NCBI GenBank assembly: GCA_013334655.1
Contig: JAAXXD010000020.1
Coordinates: 1-33,493 of the forward strand
Length of the DNA: 33,493 nt
DNA from: Chlorobaculum sp.
Lineage (GTDB): Bacteria; Bacteroidota; Chlorobiia; Chlorobiales; Chlorobiaceae
Direction: 5' to 3'
In this document: in pieces, positions 1-7,433 of the stretch
Layout of the letters: each line of letters opens with the position of its first letter
Numbering within the stretch: position 1 is the stretch's first letter
The notes under the pieces: model-generated
Database searches by the model: none
Told to the model about the DNA's origin: nothing
Seen by the model: only the letters and a program-made list of their open reading frames with translations
Made by a program: the position numbers and the translations under genes

Positions 1-108
1 ATCATTACCATATAAGAATCAATCCGCAAGGCAGATTAACTCAATTTCATACGGTATAGAGAAGTATTATCAGCGTCTCAATATCCAACTTCATTTACTC
101 ATCAACAA

Positions 109-350
109 TCATTTTTTTCTCATCCACTTCCGCAGAAACAGCGCAACATCGGATTTTTCAGGTTCACTTCGAGCCACGCCGTAAATCATTTCGACAAGAT
201 CATCTTCCGGCGCTTCGAAATCGTAGCCGTTCAAGGCGAGGAAAACAATTGCTGATGCGGCTCTCTGGGAGCGCCCAAAGAGAACCGCACGGGATTGCCC
301 GCTCCTTCATGCAACTCATATGCGCTGGCAAGCGTTGATGACATCTGGCT
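109..350 (-). pseudogene. Remnant of a Doc/Fic-type toxin
   Basis: Read on the minus strand, the end of this stretch gives AIVFLALNGYDFEAPEDDLV, then a tail ending at a TGA at 109-111. This is the conserved C-terminal part of Doc (death-on-curing) toxins, where a hydrophobic helix is followed by LNG and an acidic E-A-P-E motif. The upstream part (roughly 250-350) still resembles the A-Y-x-x-H segment before the Fic HPFxDGNKR motif, but it is in another frame and the catalytic motif itself cannot be read. I therefore call it a frameshifted, 5'-decayed copy. No Phd antitoxin is visible next to it. Positions 1-108 show nothing recognisable. Confidence 0.55.
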
Positions 351-400
351 GGCACCAGAAAGCGCAGGGTTGAATTCAGCGTTAAAATTCGGAGTGAAAA

Positions 401-652
401 ATGAGTCTTCAACAGATTACCATTGAAGTTCCAGACAAGATTCTTCTTGCCGAAAAGACTGATGCGGAATCTTTCGGGCGTGAGCTTCGCATGGTGGCGG
501 CGGTCAAGTTATTTGAAATGGGCAGGTTATCTTCCGGCTGTGCCGCTGAACTCGCGGGCATGTCGAGGGTAGAATTTTTGCTAAGCCTGAATCGCTACAA
601 GGTTTTCCCATTAGCGGCGGAACTCGATGACCTCGAAAAAGCTCATGCCTGA
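401..652 (+). CDS. UPF0175 family protein (putative antitoxin)
   Basis: An 83-residue protein with the UPF0175 pattern: a short beta-like N terminus (QITIEVPD), then a helical segment around residues 24-58 (REL..AAVKLFEMGRLSSG) and a helix-turn-helix-like stretch with AAELAGMSRVEFL. Family members usually precede a DUF3368/PIN-like nuclease gene and are thought to act as its antitoxin and DNA-binding regulator. Here the next reading frame overlaps the stop by 8 bases and is the start of exactly such a partner, but broken. The function is inferred from family context only. Confidence 0.75.
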   Translation: MSLQQITIEVPDKILLAEKTDAESFGRELRMVAAVKLFEMGRLSSGCAAELAGMSRVEFLLSLNRYKVFPLAAELDDLEKAHA

Positions 653-782
653 AGCCATCAGCAATACTTCGCCGCTTCTCTACCTCTATCGCATCGACAG
701 ACGCCCCCACAAATCCCCCAGCTCACAAAGTCCGAATAACCTTTCTGCTTTTCGTTTCCGTTGGATGAAGCTATCGCTTTGA
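645..782 (+). pseudogene. Truncated DUF3368 (PIN-like toxin) gene
   Basis: The ATG at 645 overlaps the end of the UPF0175 gene and encodes MPEAISNTSPLLYLYRID. Its SNTSPLLYL segment is the conserved N terminus, with the first acidic/polar active-site position, of DUF3368 PIN-like nucleases. After about 18 residues the similarity stops, and the frame runs into unrelated sequence and ends at 782. A full family member has about 150-160 residues, so over 85% is missing. The toxin of this module is presumably dead, leaving the UPF0175 protein without its partner. Confidence 0.6.
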
Positions 783-839
783 TTCCTTATAAAGTTTCAA
801 CGGCATTGAAGCTTTCCAGTCCATCCTCAAAAGGAATTT

Positions 840-893
840 GCATTGACCGGAAAGTGCTGATTTTGTCATGCATCTTATTCCGGTCAATCAATG
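840..893. repeat. Inverted repeat beyond the ppc 3' end
   Basis: TTGACCGGAA at 843-852 is the exact reverse complement of TTCCGGTCAA at 878-887, with a 25-base spacer. Outside it GCA and TGC also pair if a small bulge is allowed. It lies just past the stop of the minus-strand ppc fragment. It may be a weak terminator or a degraded mobile-element end, and I see no T-run. The rest of 783-902 holds no gene I recognise. Confidence 0.4.
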
Positions 894-902
894 CGCTCAT
901 TT

Positions 903-1634
903 TTACCCCGTCGTTCTCAATCCTCCCGAAATAGCGTTGACCGTGAGCAGCAGCTCGGGAAGCAGGGCATCGGCTTGTTGTTCGTCGCCGGAGGCTTTGG
1001 CGGTTCGCCAGCTTTTGAGCAGGTCGATCTGCAAGCGGTGGAGTTTGCCGAGGCCCTCCTGGCGGGTTTCGATGAATCGGGCGACGTTGAAGTGCTTCTC
1101 CCTGAGCGGGCCGCCGTAGAGCAGGTCGAGCAGTCGCATCGTGCGCAGGTATTCCGCCTGGATCATGCCGAGGAGGTTTTCGCGGATGATTCGATCCTCC
1201 ACCAGCGAGGCGTATTGCTCCATGATCCAGGGATCGACCGACAAAATGCTCGTGGCGATGTTGTTAATAATATAGTGGAAGGGCGCCCAGGAGAAGTCGC
1301 TTTGGCGCATCACCTCGAAGGTGCCGGGGTCGGTGACGCGCAGCTCTTCGAGCGCCGTGCCCGCGCCGTACCATCCGGAGATGGCGAAGCGGGCCTGGTT
1401 CCAACTGAAAACCCACGGAATGGCGCGGAGGTCTTCGAGGCTCTGGCGGCCCGTGCGGCGCGACGGGCGGGAGCCGATGCGGCTCGATTCGATGATGTCG
1501 ATCGGCGTGGCCTGGCGGAAGAAGTCGAGCAGGCCATCGGTTTCGATGAGCTGCCGGTAGGCTTTGTTGCTGCTGCGGGCGAGCAGATCCATCGCCTGCT
1601 CGTTCGGGTGGCGACGGTAGCCCTCCTTGCGGTG
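903..1634 (-). pseudogene. ppc: PEP carboxylase, 3' fragment
   Basis: The C-terminal quarter of phosphoenolpyruvate carboxylase, which adds bicarbonate to PEP to give oxaloacetate. Recognisable blocks in order are RIGSRPSRR (the GSRP arginine motif), [12 protein letters not shown] and WYGAG, then the end [12 protein letters not shown], matching the family C terminus ending in R-x-T-G. A full enzyme has about 880-930 residues; only about 243 remain. An internal ATG at 1592 could start translation, but family-like residues ([14 protein letters not shown]) continue upstream to about 1634, where similarity ends abruptly against cysT on the other strand. Catalytic residues of the N-terminal barrel half are gone, so this piece cannot be active alone. 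The cause may be a real deletion or an assembly join. Confidence 0.85.
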
Positions 1635-1637
1635 GTC

Positions 1638-2081
1638 GAGCCGCGTTTCGGCATCGAGCTGGCGAACACCCCCTCAGGCATCGTCGTGGCGCTGATCTTC
1701 ATCGGCTTCCCGTTCGTTGTCCGCACCGTGCAGCCGGTCATCGCCGAACTTGAATCGGAGATCGAGGAGGCTGCGCAAAGCCTCGGCGCGAACCGCTGGC
1801 AGACTTTCCGGAAAATTCTGTTTCCGCATCTCTTTCCGGCGCTCCTGACCGGCGTCACGCTCGCCTTCGCGCGGTCGATCGGCGAATACGGCTCGGTGAT
1901 CTTCATCGCGGGCAATCTGCCCTTCAAAACCGAGATCGCGCCGCTGATGATCATGAGCAAACTCGACCAGTTCGACTACGACGGCGCGTCGGCAGTGGCC
2001 TTCGTGCTGCTGCTCATCTCCTTCATCATGCTGCTCGTGCTCAACGGCGTGCAGCGCTGGCAACAGAAAGCTTACCGCTAA
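1638..2081 (+). pseudogene. cysT: Sulfate ABC transporter permease CysT, 3' fragment
   Basis: The last 148 codons of a CysT/CysU sulfate/thiosulfate permease. The first family-like residues are [16 protein letters not shown], aligned with the middle of the protein. They are followed by the EAA cytoplasmic loop ([15 protein letters not shown]), which couples to the CysA ATPase, and the [13 protein letters not shown] segment and last membrane helices. A whole CysT has about 275 residues, so the N-terminal half with the first three or so helices is missing. The codons read upstream to 891 in this frame are only the antisense of ppc. cysW follows 16 bases after the stop, so this was the first permease gene of a cysTWA operon. 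Without it the transporter should not work unless an intact copy exists elsewhere. Confidence 0.85.
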
Positions 2082-2097
2082 CCACCGAACCCGTTTC

Positions 2098-2967
2098 ATG
2101 CAACAGAGACAAAACCATACAGCCTCGCCCAGCCGCACGCCTGCGAAAAACGATCCTCCGGCTGTGCAGGCGGTTCTCATCGGCCTGACGCTGCTCTTTT
2201 TTGCCGGATTCATCTTCATGCCTCTCGCGCTTGTCTTTTCGCAGGCGCTCAGCAAAGGGTGGCAGCTCTATCTCGACGCCATCCGCGAGCCGGTCGCGCT
2301 TGAAGCTGTCAAGCTCACGCTGCTCACCGCCGCGATTGTCGTGCCGATCAACGCCGTGTTTGGCGTGACGGCGGCATGGGCCATCTCGAAGTTCACCTTC
2401 AAAGGCAAAACGCTGCTGGTCAGCCTGCTCGACCTGCCCTTCGCCGTCTCGCCGGTCATCGCCGGACTCATCTTCGTCTTGCTTCTCGGCAGCCGCACGC
2501 CCTTCGGATCATGGCTCGGCGAGCACGGCATCAAGATCATCTTCGCCACGCCGGGCATCGTCATCGCCACGCTCTTCGTCACCTTTCCTTTCGTCGCCAG
2601 AGAGCTGATTCCGCTCATGGAGTCGCAGGGGCGCGAGGAGGAGGAGGCCGCGATCACGCTCGGAGCCGGAGGATGGCGGCTTTTCAGGATGGTGACGCTG
2701 CCCAATATCGGCTGGGGGCTGATGTACGGCATGGTGCTCTGCACGGCCCGCTCCATCGGCGAGTTCGGCGCGGTGTCGGTGGTCTCCGGCCATATCCGTG
2801 GCATGACCAACACCATTCCGCTGCATGTGGAGATTCTCTACAGCGAGTACAACTACACGGCATCATTCGCCGTCGCCTCGATCCTCGTCTTTCTCGCCCT
2901 GTTGACCATCGGCGTGAAAACAACGCTTGAAAAACGGCTCGAAGGCAGTCACAACACCAGACACTGA
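2098..2967 (+). CDS. cysW: Sulfate ABC transporter permease CysW
   Basis: An inner-membrane permease of 289 residues, the usual CysW length. A hydrophobic N-terminal segment (about residues 23-48) is followed by several further membrane helices. The EAA loop [17 protein letters not shown] (about residues 180-196) and the following [14 protein letters not shown] block are typical of CysW. It forms a heterodimeric channel with CysT and is driven by CysA, taking up sulfate or thiosulfate delivered by a periplasmic binding protein. No binding-protein gene (sbp/cysP) is in view. It sits between the cysT fragment and cysA, 5 bases before the latter, and is clearly co-transcribed. It appears intact, but its partner cysT is truncated. 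Confidence 0.93.
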   Translation: MQQRQNHTASPSRTPAKNDPPAVQAVLIGLTLLFFAGFIFMPLALVFSQALSKGWQLYLDAIREPVALEAVKLTLLTAAIVVPINAVFGVTAAWAISKFTFKGKTLLVSLLDLPFAVSPVIAGLIFVLLLGSRTPFGSWLGEHGIKIIFATPGIVIATLFVTFPFVARELIPLMESQGREEEEAAITLGAGGWRLFRMVTLPNIGWGLMYGMVLCTARSIGEFGAVSVVSGHIRGMTNTIPLHVEILYSEYNYTASFAVASILVFLALLTIGVKTTLEKRLEGSHNTRH

Positions 2968-2972
2968 ACATC

Positions 2973-4043
2973 ATGAGCATTGAACTACGCAACATCACCA
3001 AACGCTTCCCCGGCTATACGGCTCTCGACAATATCAGCCTCAAGGTCGCCACGGGCGAACTTGTCGCCCTGCTTGGCCCCTCCGGGTGCGGCAAGACGAC
3101 CCTCCTGAGAATCATCGCAGGCCTCGAAACCGCCGACACCGGCAGCATCATCCTTGAAAACCGGGACACAACCAACCTGCCTGCCCGGTCGAAAAACGTC
3201 GGCTTCGTCTTCCAGCACTACGCCCTTTTCAGGCGGCTGAACGTGTTCGACAACGTCGCCTTCGGCCTCAGCGTCAAGCCCGCTGCCGAGCGGCCATCGA
3301 AGCAGGAGATTGCCGACAGGGTCATGCACCTCCTGAAGCTCGTGCAGATGGATTGGGCCGCGAAGCGTTACCCCTCGCAGCTCTCCGGCGGCCAGCGACA
3401 GCGCATCGCCCTTGCCCGGGCGCTAGCCGTGAATCCGAAAGTGCTGCTGCTCGACGAACCCTTCTCCGCGCTCGACGCCAAGGTTCGCCTGGAGCTGCGG
3501 CGCTGGCTGCGCAAGCTGCACGATGAAATTCACGTCACGAGTATCTTCGTCACGCACGACCAGGAGGAGGCGCTGGAGCTGGCCGACCGGATCGTGGTGA
3601 TCAACAAGGGAAAAATCGAACAAGAGGGCACGCCGCAGGAGGTCTACGACCATCCGGCAAACTCGTTTGTCTACAATTTCCTCGGCAACGTCAACGTTTT
3701 CCACGGACGAGTCAGGAACGGCAAGGTGGTGCTCGGCCAGCGCCTGCCCGACGAACATCGCGAACTGAACGGCCATGAGGTGAAAACGGGTCAGGCCTTC
3801 ATCCGCCCGCACGACATCGGCATCAGCAGAATCAGGAACGGCAACAACCATCCGGGCGTCATTCGGGACATCCGCCTCACCGGCAGCCAGATCACGCTCG
3901 AACTCGAAAGCGCCGGATTCGATCGTCCCATCGAAGCCGAAATCTCCCGCGAAAGCTGGCGCAACCTCGAACTCACCAAAGGCGATGAAGTATTCATCAC
4001 CCTCGACAAGGTCAGGGTATTCACCGGGGACTTTGAGATATGA
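2973..4043 (+). CDS. cysA: Sulfate ABC transporter ATP-binding protein CysA
   Basis: A 356-residue ABC ATPase. Visible motifs are Walker [10 protein letters not shown] (about residues 34-42), the Q-loop in VFQHYALF, signature LSGGQRQR, Walker B VLLLDEP, D-loop SALDAK and switch His in THDQEEA. The residues after about 240 form the TOBE-like regulatory domain common to CysA/PotA/MalK proteins. The NVFHGRV and [11 protein letters not shown] segments are specific to CysA. It energises sulfate/thiosulfate import with CysT and CysW. It follows cysW by 5 bases and ends the operon. The 167 bases after it up to the next gene hold no recognised feature. Confidence 0.93.
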   Translation: MSIELRNITKRFPGYTALDNISLKVATGELVALLGPSGCGKTTLLRIIAGLETADTGSIILENRDTTNLPARSKNVGFVFQHYALFRRLNVFDNVAFGLSVKPAAERPSKQEIADRVMHLLKLVQMDWAAKRYPSQLSGGQRQRIALARALAVNPKVLLLDEPFSALDAKVRLELRRWLRKLHDEIHVTSIFVTHDQEEALELADRIVVINKGKIEQEGTPQEVYDHPANSFVYNFLGNVNVFHGRVRNGKVVLGQRLPDEHRELNGHEVKTGQAFIRPHDIGISRIRNGNNHPGVIRDIRLTGSQITLELESAGFDRPIEAEISRESWRNLELTKGDEVFITLDKVRVFTGDFEI

Positions 4044-4210
4044 GAATGGGCAATTTGCAGGGCCGCTTTCGCCGCAGGCGTGATGTCAGGAAATGACAAT
4101 TATCGTGATCTTGCAAAACAAGGTTAGATTAACGTGCTATGCTTGGGAGTAGGAAAATCAGAGGGAGAATTGGGCGGGTTGGAGATGGAGGTTTGGAATA
4201 GAACGAAGGA

Positions 4211-4435
4211 TTATGGCGCAATGACGGGATGGTCAAGCTTCTGGCTGGCATATTTGAGAGCGACCAGAACGGCCTCTTTTTCAAGATCGGGCAACTCTTC
4301 GATGATTTCATCCTGATTCAAACCAGATGCAAGTAGGTCGATAATATCAGTCACCCTGATTCGCAATCCCCGAATACAAGGCCGTCCACCGAACTTCTCG
4401 GGATCGATGGTAATCCTTTTCTGCCACTCGATCAT
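4211..4435 (-). CDS. DUF433 domain protein (putative antitoxin)
   Basis: A 74-residue DUF433 protein, starting MIEWQKRITIDPEKFGGRPCIRG, of which IxxDPxxxGGxPCIRGxRI is the family hallmark. It continues with a helix-turn-helix-like segment, VTDIIDLLASGLNQDEIIEELPDL. An ATG 75 bases upstream is in frame, but the family begins at the chosen start. DUF433 proteins are generally encoded beside a DUF5615 PIN-like toxin and are regarded as its antitoxin (VapB45-like). No such partner is seen on either side, so it looks orphaned. The gene lies 34 bases downstream of a Phd-like antitoxin gene on the same strand. Confidence 0.8.
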   Translation of the reverse strand: MIEWQKRITIDPEKFGGRPCIRGLRIRVTDIIDLLASGLNQDEIIEELPDLEKEAVLVALKYASQKLDHPVIAP

Positions 4436-4469
4436 GGTAGCCTCGCATGTTTTCAGTTTCCTGAAAATT

Positions 4470-4691
4470 TCATCTATTACCCGTCCAGAATGCGTCCGGC
4501 AACGTTTCATCGAAATCGGAACTGCTCCTTATCGCTCCTGCGTGCAAGCCTGCCGCACCCACAGATACAGGCACAAACCGCGCTACGGGCTTCATTTTGT
4601 CCGTGAGAACCCACTCTACCCCTGAAGTGATTTGTGACAGCATCTCTTGCAGTCGCCTTTGGACGTCCTTTACATCAATGTGTCTGGTCAA
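4470..4691 (-). CDS. Phd/YefM-like antitoxin, orphan
   Basis: A 73-residue protein resembling type II prevent-host-death antitoxins usually paired with VapC-type PIN toxins. It has an N-terminal DNA-binding part with a conserved VQRRLQEMLSQITSG segment, then a K-P-V-A-R-F strand, then a flexible tail LHAGAIRSSSDFDETLPDAFW that in this family wraps the toxin. The expected toxin gene directly downstream is absent and replaced by the DUF433 gene. A strong palindrome lies 63-96 bases upstream (4754-4787) and could be its operator. Confidence 0.75.
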   Translation of the reverse strand: MTRHIDVKDVQRRLQEMLSQITSGVEWVLTDKMKPVARFVPVSVGAAGLHAGAIRSSSDFDETLPDAFWTGNR

Positions 4692-4753
4692 AATAAAAAA
4701 CTACTTCTCGGTTAAATAGCTCTTGCTATCTACATAATCTGCAAAAGGACAGA

Positions 4754-4787
4754 ATGATTAAAATACACTAAAGTGTGTTTTAATCAT
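4754..4787. promoter_or_regulatory. 34-bp palindrome between antitoxin and CHAT gene
   Basis: ATGATTAAAATACACT (4754-4769) is followed by AA and then AGTGTGTTTTAATCAT (4772-4787). The arms are reverse complements at 15 of 16 positions. It lies upstream of the Phd-like antitoxin gene and downstream of the CHAT gene, both on the minus strand. It could be an autoregulatory operator for the antitoxin or a terminator for the CHAT gene. It lacks a clear T-run on either strand, which slightly favours an operator. Confidence 0.5.
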
Positions 4788-4844
4788 AATTATAGGCCAA
4801 TATTTACATGGCTAAAATAACCGAAATATCATTTACTCTTACAT

Positions 4845-6113
4845 TTATTTTTCTCTAATCTTTTCAAGATAAATTTTTTGCAACTCTGGAACGCCAGATA
4901 ATAAGATTTCAGCTTCACTCATATCAAGAATATAAATTTTCCCGCGTCTATTATGCAAAGTTAAAAATTTCATACCTATACTTTTACAAAGAGCTTCTCC
5001 CTCAGGCGTAAATGCATTTGCACATATATTCTTAACATAAACTCCACTTTCAGCCAACTCTGTTATTCGTTTTATAAAACCATCATACAGCATGCGATTG
5101 ACCTTATAGCCACGATATCCTTTTAGGACTGCAACAATAATAAAATAGATATCATAAATACCAGGTATACCTAAAAATCTCATATTCTCGACAGTAATTT
5201 CTTCATCTTCAATCTCGCCACTCTTTACTCGCTTGAAAAAATAATCTTGGAGAGCAACAAAATGCCAATAACCTATAATTTTTAGTGTATCATCAACGAC
5301 AAAAACAAAACCATCTGGATTGTTTTCTACTACGGGTTTCCACTGGTTTAAATTTCCGGCAGCAGTATCATCCAAACCTGTTATCGTATCATAATCCATC
5401 ATTAAGAGTTCTGTTATAATATCATCAATTGTTCTACCTCTACTCTCTAAATCCCGTAAAGAAACCACAAAAAGACTATCTCCTCGTATTTTCCCTGGCA
5501 ATAATTTTTGTAGGGGTTTTTGAGTAGATAAAATTATCTGTTCAACTTCTGATTTTTTCAACAATACAGGAATCTGATGCCCTTTTATCCCAGCCATTTG
5601 AATAGCACTTGTTCCAAATCTATAAGCTACCTCTATCGTTTTTCCTGCAAAAAGTGCGTCATAAAATCCAACAGCAAACTCAATTGCGGCCCTATCTCCA
5701 ATTGATCTACTCATACCAATAACATATTCAATATGGGTCACAATAGATTTTGCCTGAATTTCTGAATAACATGCATTTAACAGAACACATTTGACCTTAT
5801 CAGAAAACAGTTCAAAAAGTCCAGATAGTGCCTCAGTTGACACCAAGCGCATACTTCCATTATCATCTTCTAAAGCTAATCCCTCATCACCGACTCCATG
5901 CCCACAAAAATGCACAATATCAGGGGAATGGTCTAGTATTGCTCTTCTCACATCACGCGGCCTTACTGCCCACTGTTGAAGCAATTCATATTGGGTACGA
6001 TTTTTTCCCCTACGAAGACCTTCATCAATTTCTCTTACTTCCTCATCTAAGTTCAATGGAACAGTGCCTTTAGGGTTTGCTGCAAGAACTAAAATACGAG
6101 TGCGTTTTGACAT
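4845..6113 (-). CDS. CHAT-domain protease-like protein with GNAT-like C terminus
   Basis: A 422-residue two-part protein. Residues 1-190 form a CHAT (caspase-like) domain, starting RILVLAANPKG. The predicted catalytic His is in HFCGHG (His72) and the Cys in LLNAC (Cys115), with the usual later block AIEFAVGFYDALFAGK. Residues about 210-400 look like a GNAT acyltransferase fold: a central strand and turn FIIVAVLKGYRGYKVNRML at the acetyl-CoA-binding position, then NAFTPEGEALCKSIGMKFL, typical of the last GNAT helix and strand. The second Gly of the R-G-x-G loop is Lys here (YRGYKV), so cofactor binding is uncertain. The gene is strikingly AT-rich against its GC-rich flanks and lies among orphan antitoxins, suggesting acquisition by transfer. 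A role in conflict or signalling is inference from CHAT proteins in general. The protease call is strong by motif and the GNAT call moderate. Confidence 0.8.
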   Translation of the reverse strand: MSKRTRILVLAANPKGTVPLNLDEEVREIDEGLRRGKNRTQYELLQQWAVRPRDVRRAILDHSPDIVHFCGHGVGDEGLALEDDNGSMRLVSTEALSGLFELFSDKVKCVLLNACYSEIQAKSIVTHIEYVIGMSRSIGDRAAIEFAVGFYDALFAGKTIEVAYRFGTSAIQMAGIKGHQIPVLLKKSEVEQIILSTQKPLQKLLPGKIRGDSLFVVSLRDLESRGRTIDDIITELLMMDYDTITGLDDTAAGNLNQWKPVVENNPDGFVFVVDDTLKIIGYWHFVALQDYFFKRVKSGEIEDEEITVENMRFLGIPGIYDIYFIIVAVLKGYRGYKVNRMLYDGFIKRITELAESGVYVKNICANAFTPEGEALCKSIGMKFLTLHNRRGKIYILDMSEAEILLSGVPELQKIYLEKIREK

Positions 6114-6585
6114 AATTATAATAAATAAAAACTATAAAAATTTAATGCAAACATCAAAAAACCGGCGTCCATATTTAGCCATCAGTACACTTATGCTCAA
6201 AATCTTGAATTGAGAACAAGGCTTAAGCTTCTTACTCGCAATGTACTAACTGCTCCGCAAAAGGCCATCGCCAAACGTTGAGGCGTTGCCGGGTGAATGG
6301 GATTAAGCGGATGTCCGGAATTGCCTGGAGTGCACCCGTAAGTCTCAGTCAGTCTCGCCAGGGCTGAAAACGATATCTACGTCAATAATCCTTGATATAA
6401 CGATAATTATTATTACATTACAATTGCTTTTATTTACGGCTCCTTCGTTGTAGTGATTCGAGATCAGGCCCCTTCCTTTTCTTGAATCTTCGGGGGAGCT
6501 TCTTTTTTCCCCGCAGTTTTAACCTCCCGCTTTGTCCAGAAAAGTTGCGTTTTTCATGATATGACAAACAAGGCTGTGCCTTGTA
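6114..6585. other. Intergenic stretch without recognised gene
   Basis: About 470 bases between the CHAT gene and the TetR gene. I see no convincing coding frame. The left 100 bases are AT-rich and must contain the CHAT promoter on the minus strand. A short perfect hairpin, ACAAGGC-TGT-GCCTTGT, ends immediately beside the tetR stop (about 6568-6584) and may be a weak terminator for it. Confidence 0.5.
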
Positions 6586-7266
6586 CTATCGACCTGCGCA
6601 GCAGAGGGGATCGATGAATAGCCTGTAGAAACCTTCCGCAGTGTTGTTCACGGCTTCCGAATTATCAGCGACAGGCGTACCAAGCGCCGCTTCTATAGAG
6701 GGGCGCGTCAGGGTGCGGAACATCGCTTCCATCTTTTCCGGCGGGTACGGCATGTTGTGGTCAAGCCACCAGGTCATCAGGGAAAGCAGCGTGCCGACCA
6801 GATAATTAGCCGTCACCTCGACAGGCACCGGAACGTCGCGACGCCGCTTCGTCAGCTCTTCAAAAACCGGCAGCAACAACCCGTTCAAATAACGATGCAG
6901 GTACTTCAGAATCATCTCGCCGCTCTGCCGTCCCGCGACAGCCTTGTAGAGCTTGTGATGCTCTGCGGTGTGCCGGAACAGGTCGAGCACGATGTTGGCG
7001 TCGGGCGTGCTCCCGGTGCTTCGCGAGGTCAAGAGCGCCTCTTTCTGCTGCTCGAACAGTGAACGCAGATGCTCGAACCATGAGAGGAGCAGCTCGTCCT
7101 TGTCACGAAAATGGGCATAGAAGGTCGAGCGCCCGACGTCGGCGCGGTCGAGAATATCCTGCACGGTTATGTTTTCGTACCCCCGCTCTTCGATGAGCGC
7201 CATCAGTGCTTCAAGCATCAACCGCCGCGTCCGGCTGACACGCCGGTCTGTTTTGATCTCTCCCAT
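6586..7266 (-). CDS. TetR/AcrR family transcriptional regulator
   Basis: A 226-residue regulator. The start at 7266 (MGEIKTDRRVSRTRR) is chosen because AAGGAG stands 9 bases before it; a longer frame to 7335 has no such site. Residues about 10-60 form the TetR DNA-binding domain with TVQDILDRADVGRSTFYAHF, the canonical helix-turn-helix. The rest is a helical ligand-binding domain of unknown specificity. It is divergent from the arsenite methyltransferase gene. The intervening region holds palindromes overlapping the expected transcription start of that gene, so it probably represses it. The inducer cannot be read; arsenical, methylated product or an unrelated drug are all possible. TetR rather than ArsR control of an arsM-like gene is less common. 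Confidence 0.88.
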   Translation of the reverse strand: MGEIKTDRRVSRTRRLMLEALMALIEERGYENITVQDILDRADVGRSTFYAHFRDKDELLLSWFEHLRSLFEQQKEALLTSRSTGSTPDANIVLDLFRHTAEHHKLYKAVAGRQSGEMILKYLHRYLNGLLLPVFEELTKRRRDVPVPVEVTANYLVGTLLSLMTWWLDHNMPYPPEKMEAMFRTLTRPSIEAALGTPVADNSEAVNNTAEGFYRLFIDPLCCAGR

Positions 7267-7341
7267 GAAAAATTTCTCCTTTTTGCCCGGACAAACAGGC
7301 AGCTTCTGTTCGGAAACGGACATTCCAGCAGACATTGGTTG

Positions 7342-7370
7342 TTGACTCCGCCTGAGAATCCCTCTATTTT
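7342..7370 (+). promoter_or_regulatory. Predicted promoter of the arsM gene
   Basis: TTGACT at 7342-7347 and TATTTT at 7365-7370 are separated by exactly 17 bases, a good sigma-70 fit. Transcription would start near 7377, within the palindromic operator-like region, giving a leader of about 55 bases. Confidence 0.55.
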
Positions 7371-7371
7371 A

Positions 7372-7413
7372 TTATCGAACACTATGTTCATTATCTAACA
7401 TTTTATTCGATAA
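7372..7413. promoter_or_regulatory. Operator-like inverted repeats between tetR and arsM
   Basis: Two nested dyads are present. TTATCGAA (7372-7379) pairs with TTCGATAA (7406-7413), and GAACA-CTA-TGTTC occupies 7377-7389. They sit just downstream of the predicted -10, the usual place for a TetR-type repressor site. Binding by the adjacent TetR protein is inference. Confidence 0.55.
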
Positions 7414-7433
7414 AACAAAAACCGGACATCAAC

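Noticed and set aside
891-1637. Long N-terminal extension of the cysT frame back to 891
   Set aside because: The extension is antisense to the ppc fragment, which has clear PEP carboxylase motifs; only the codons from about 1638 are cysT.
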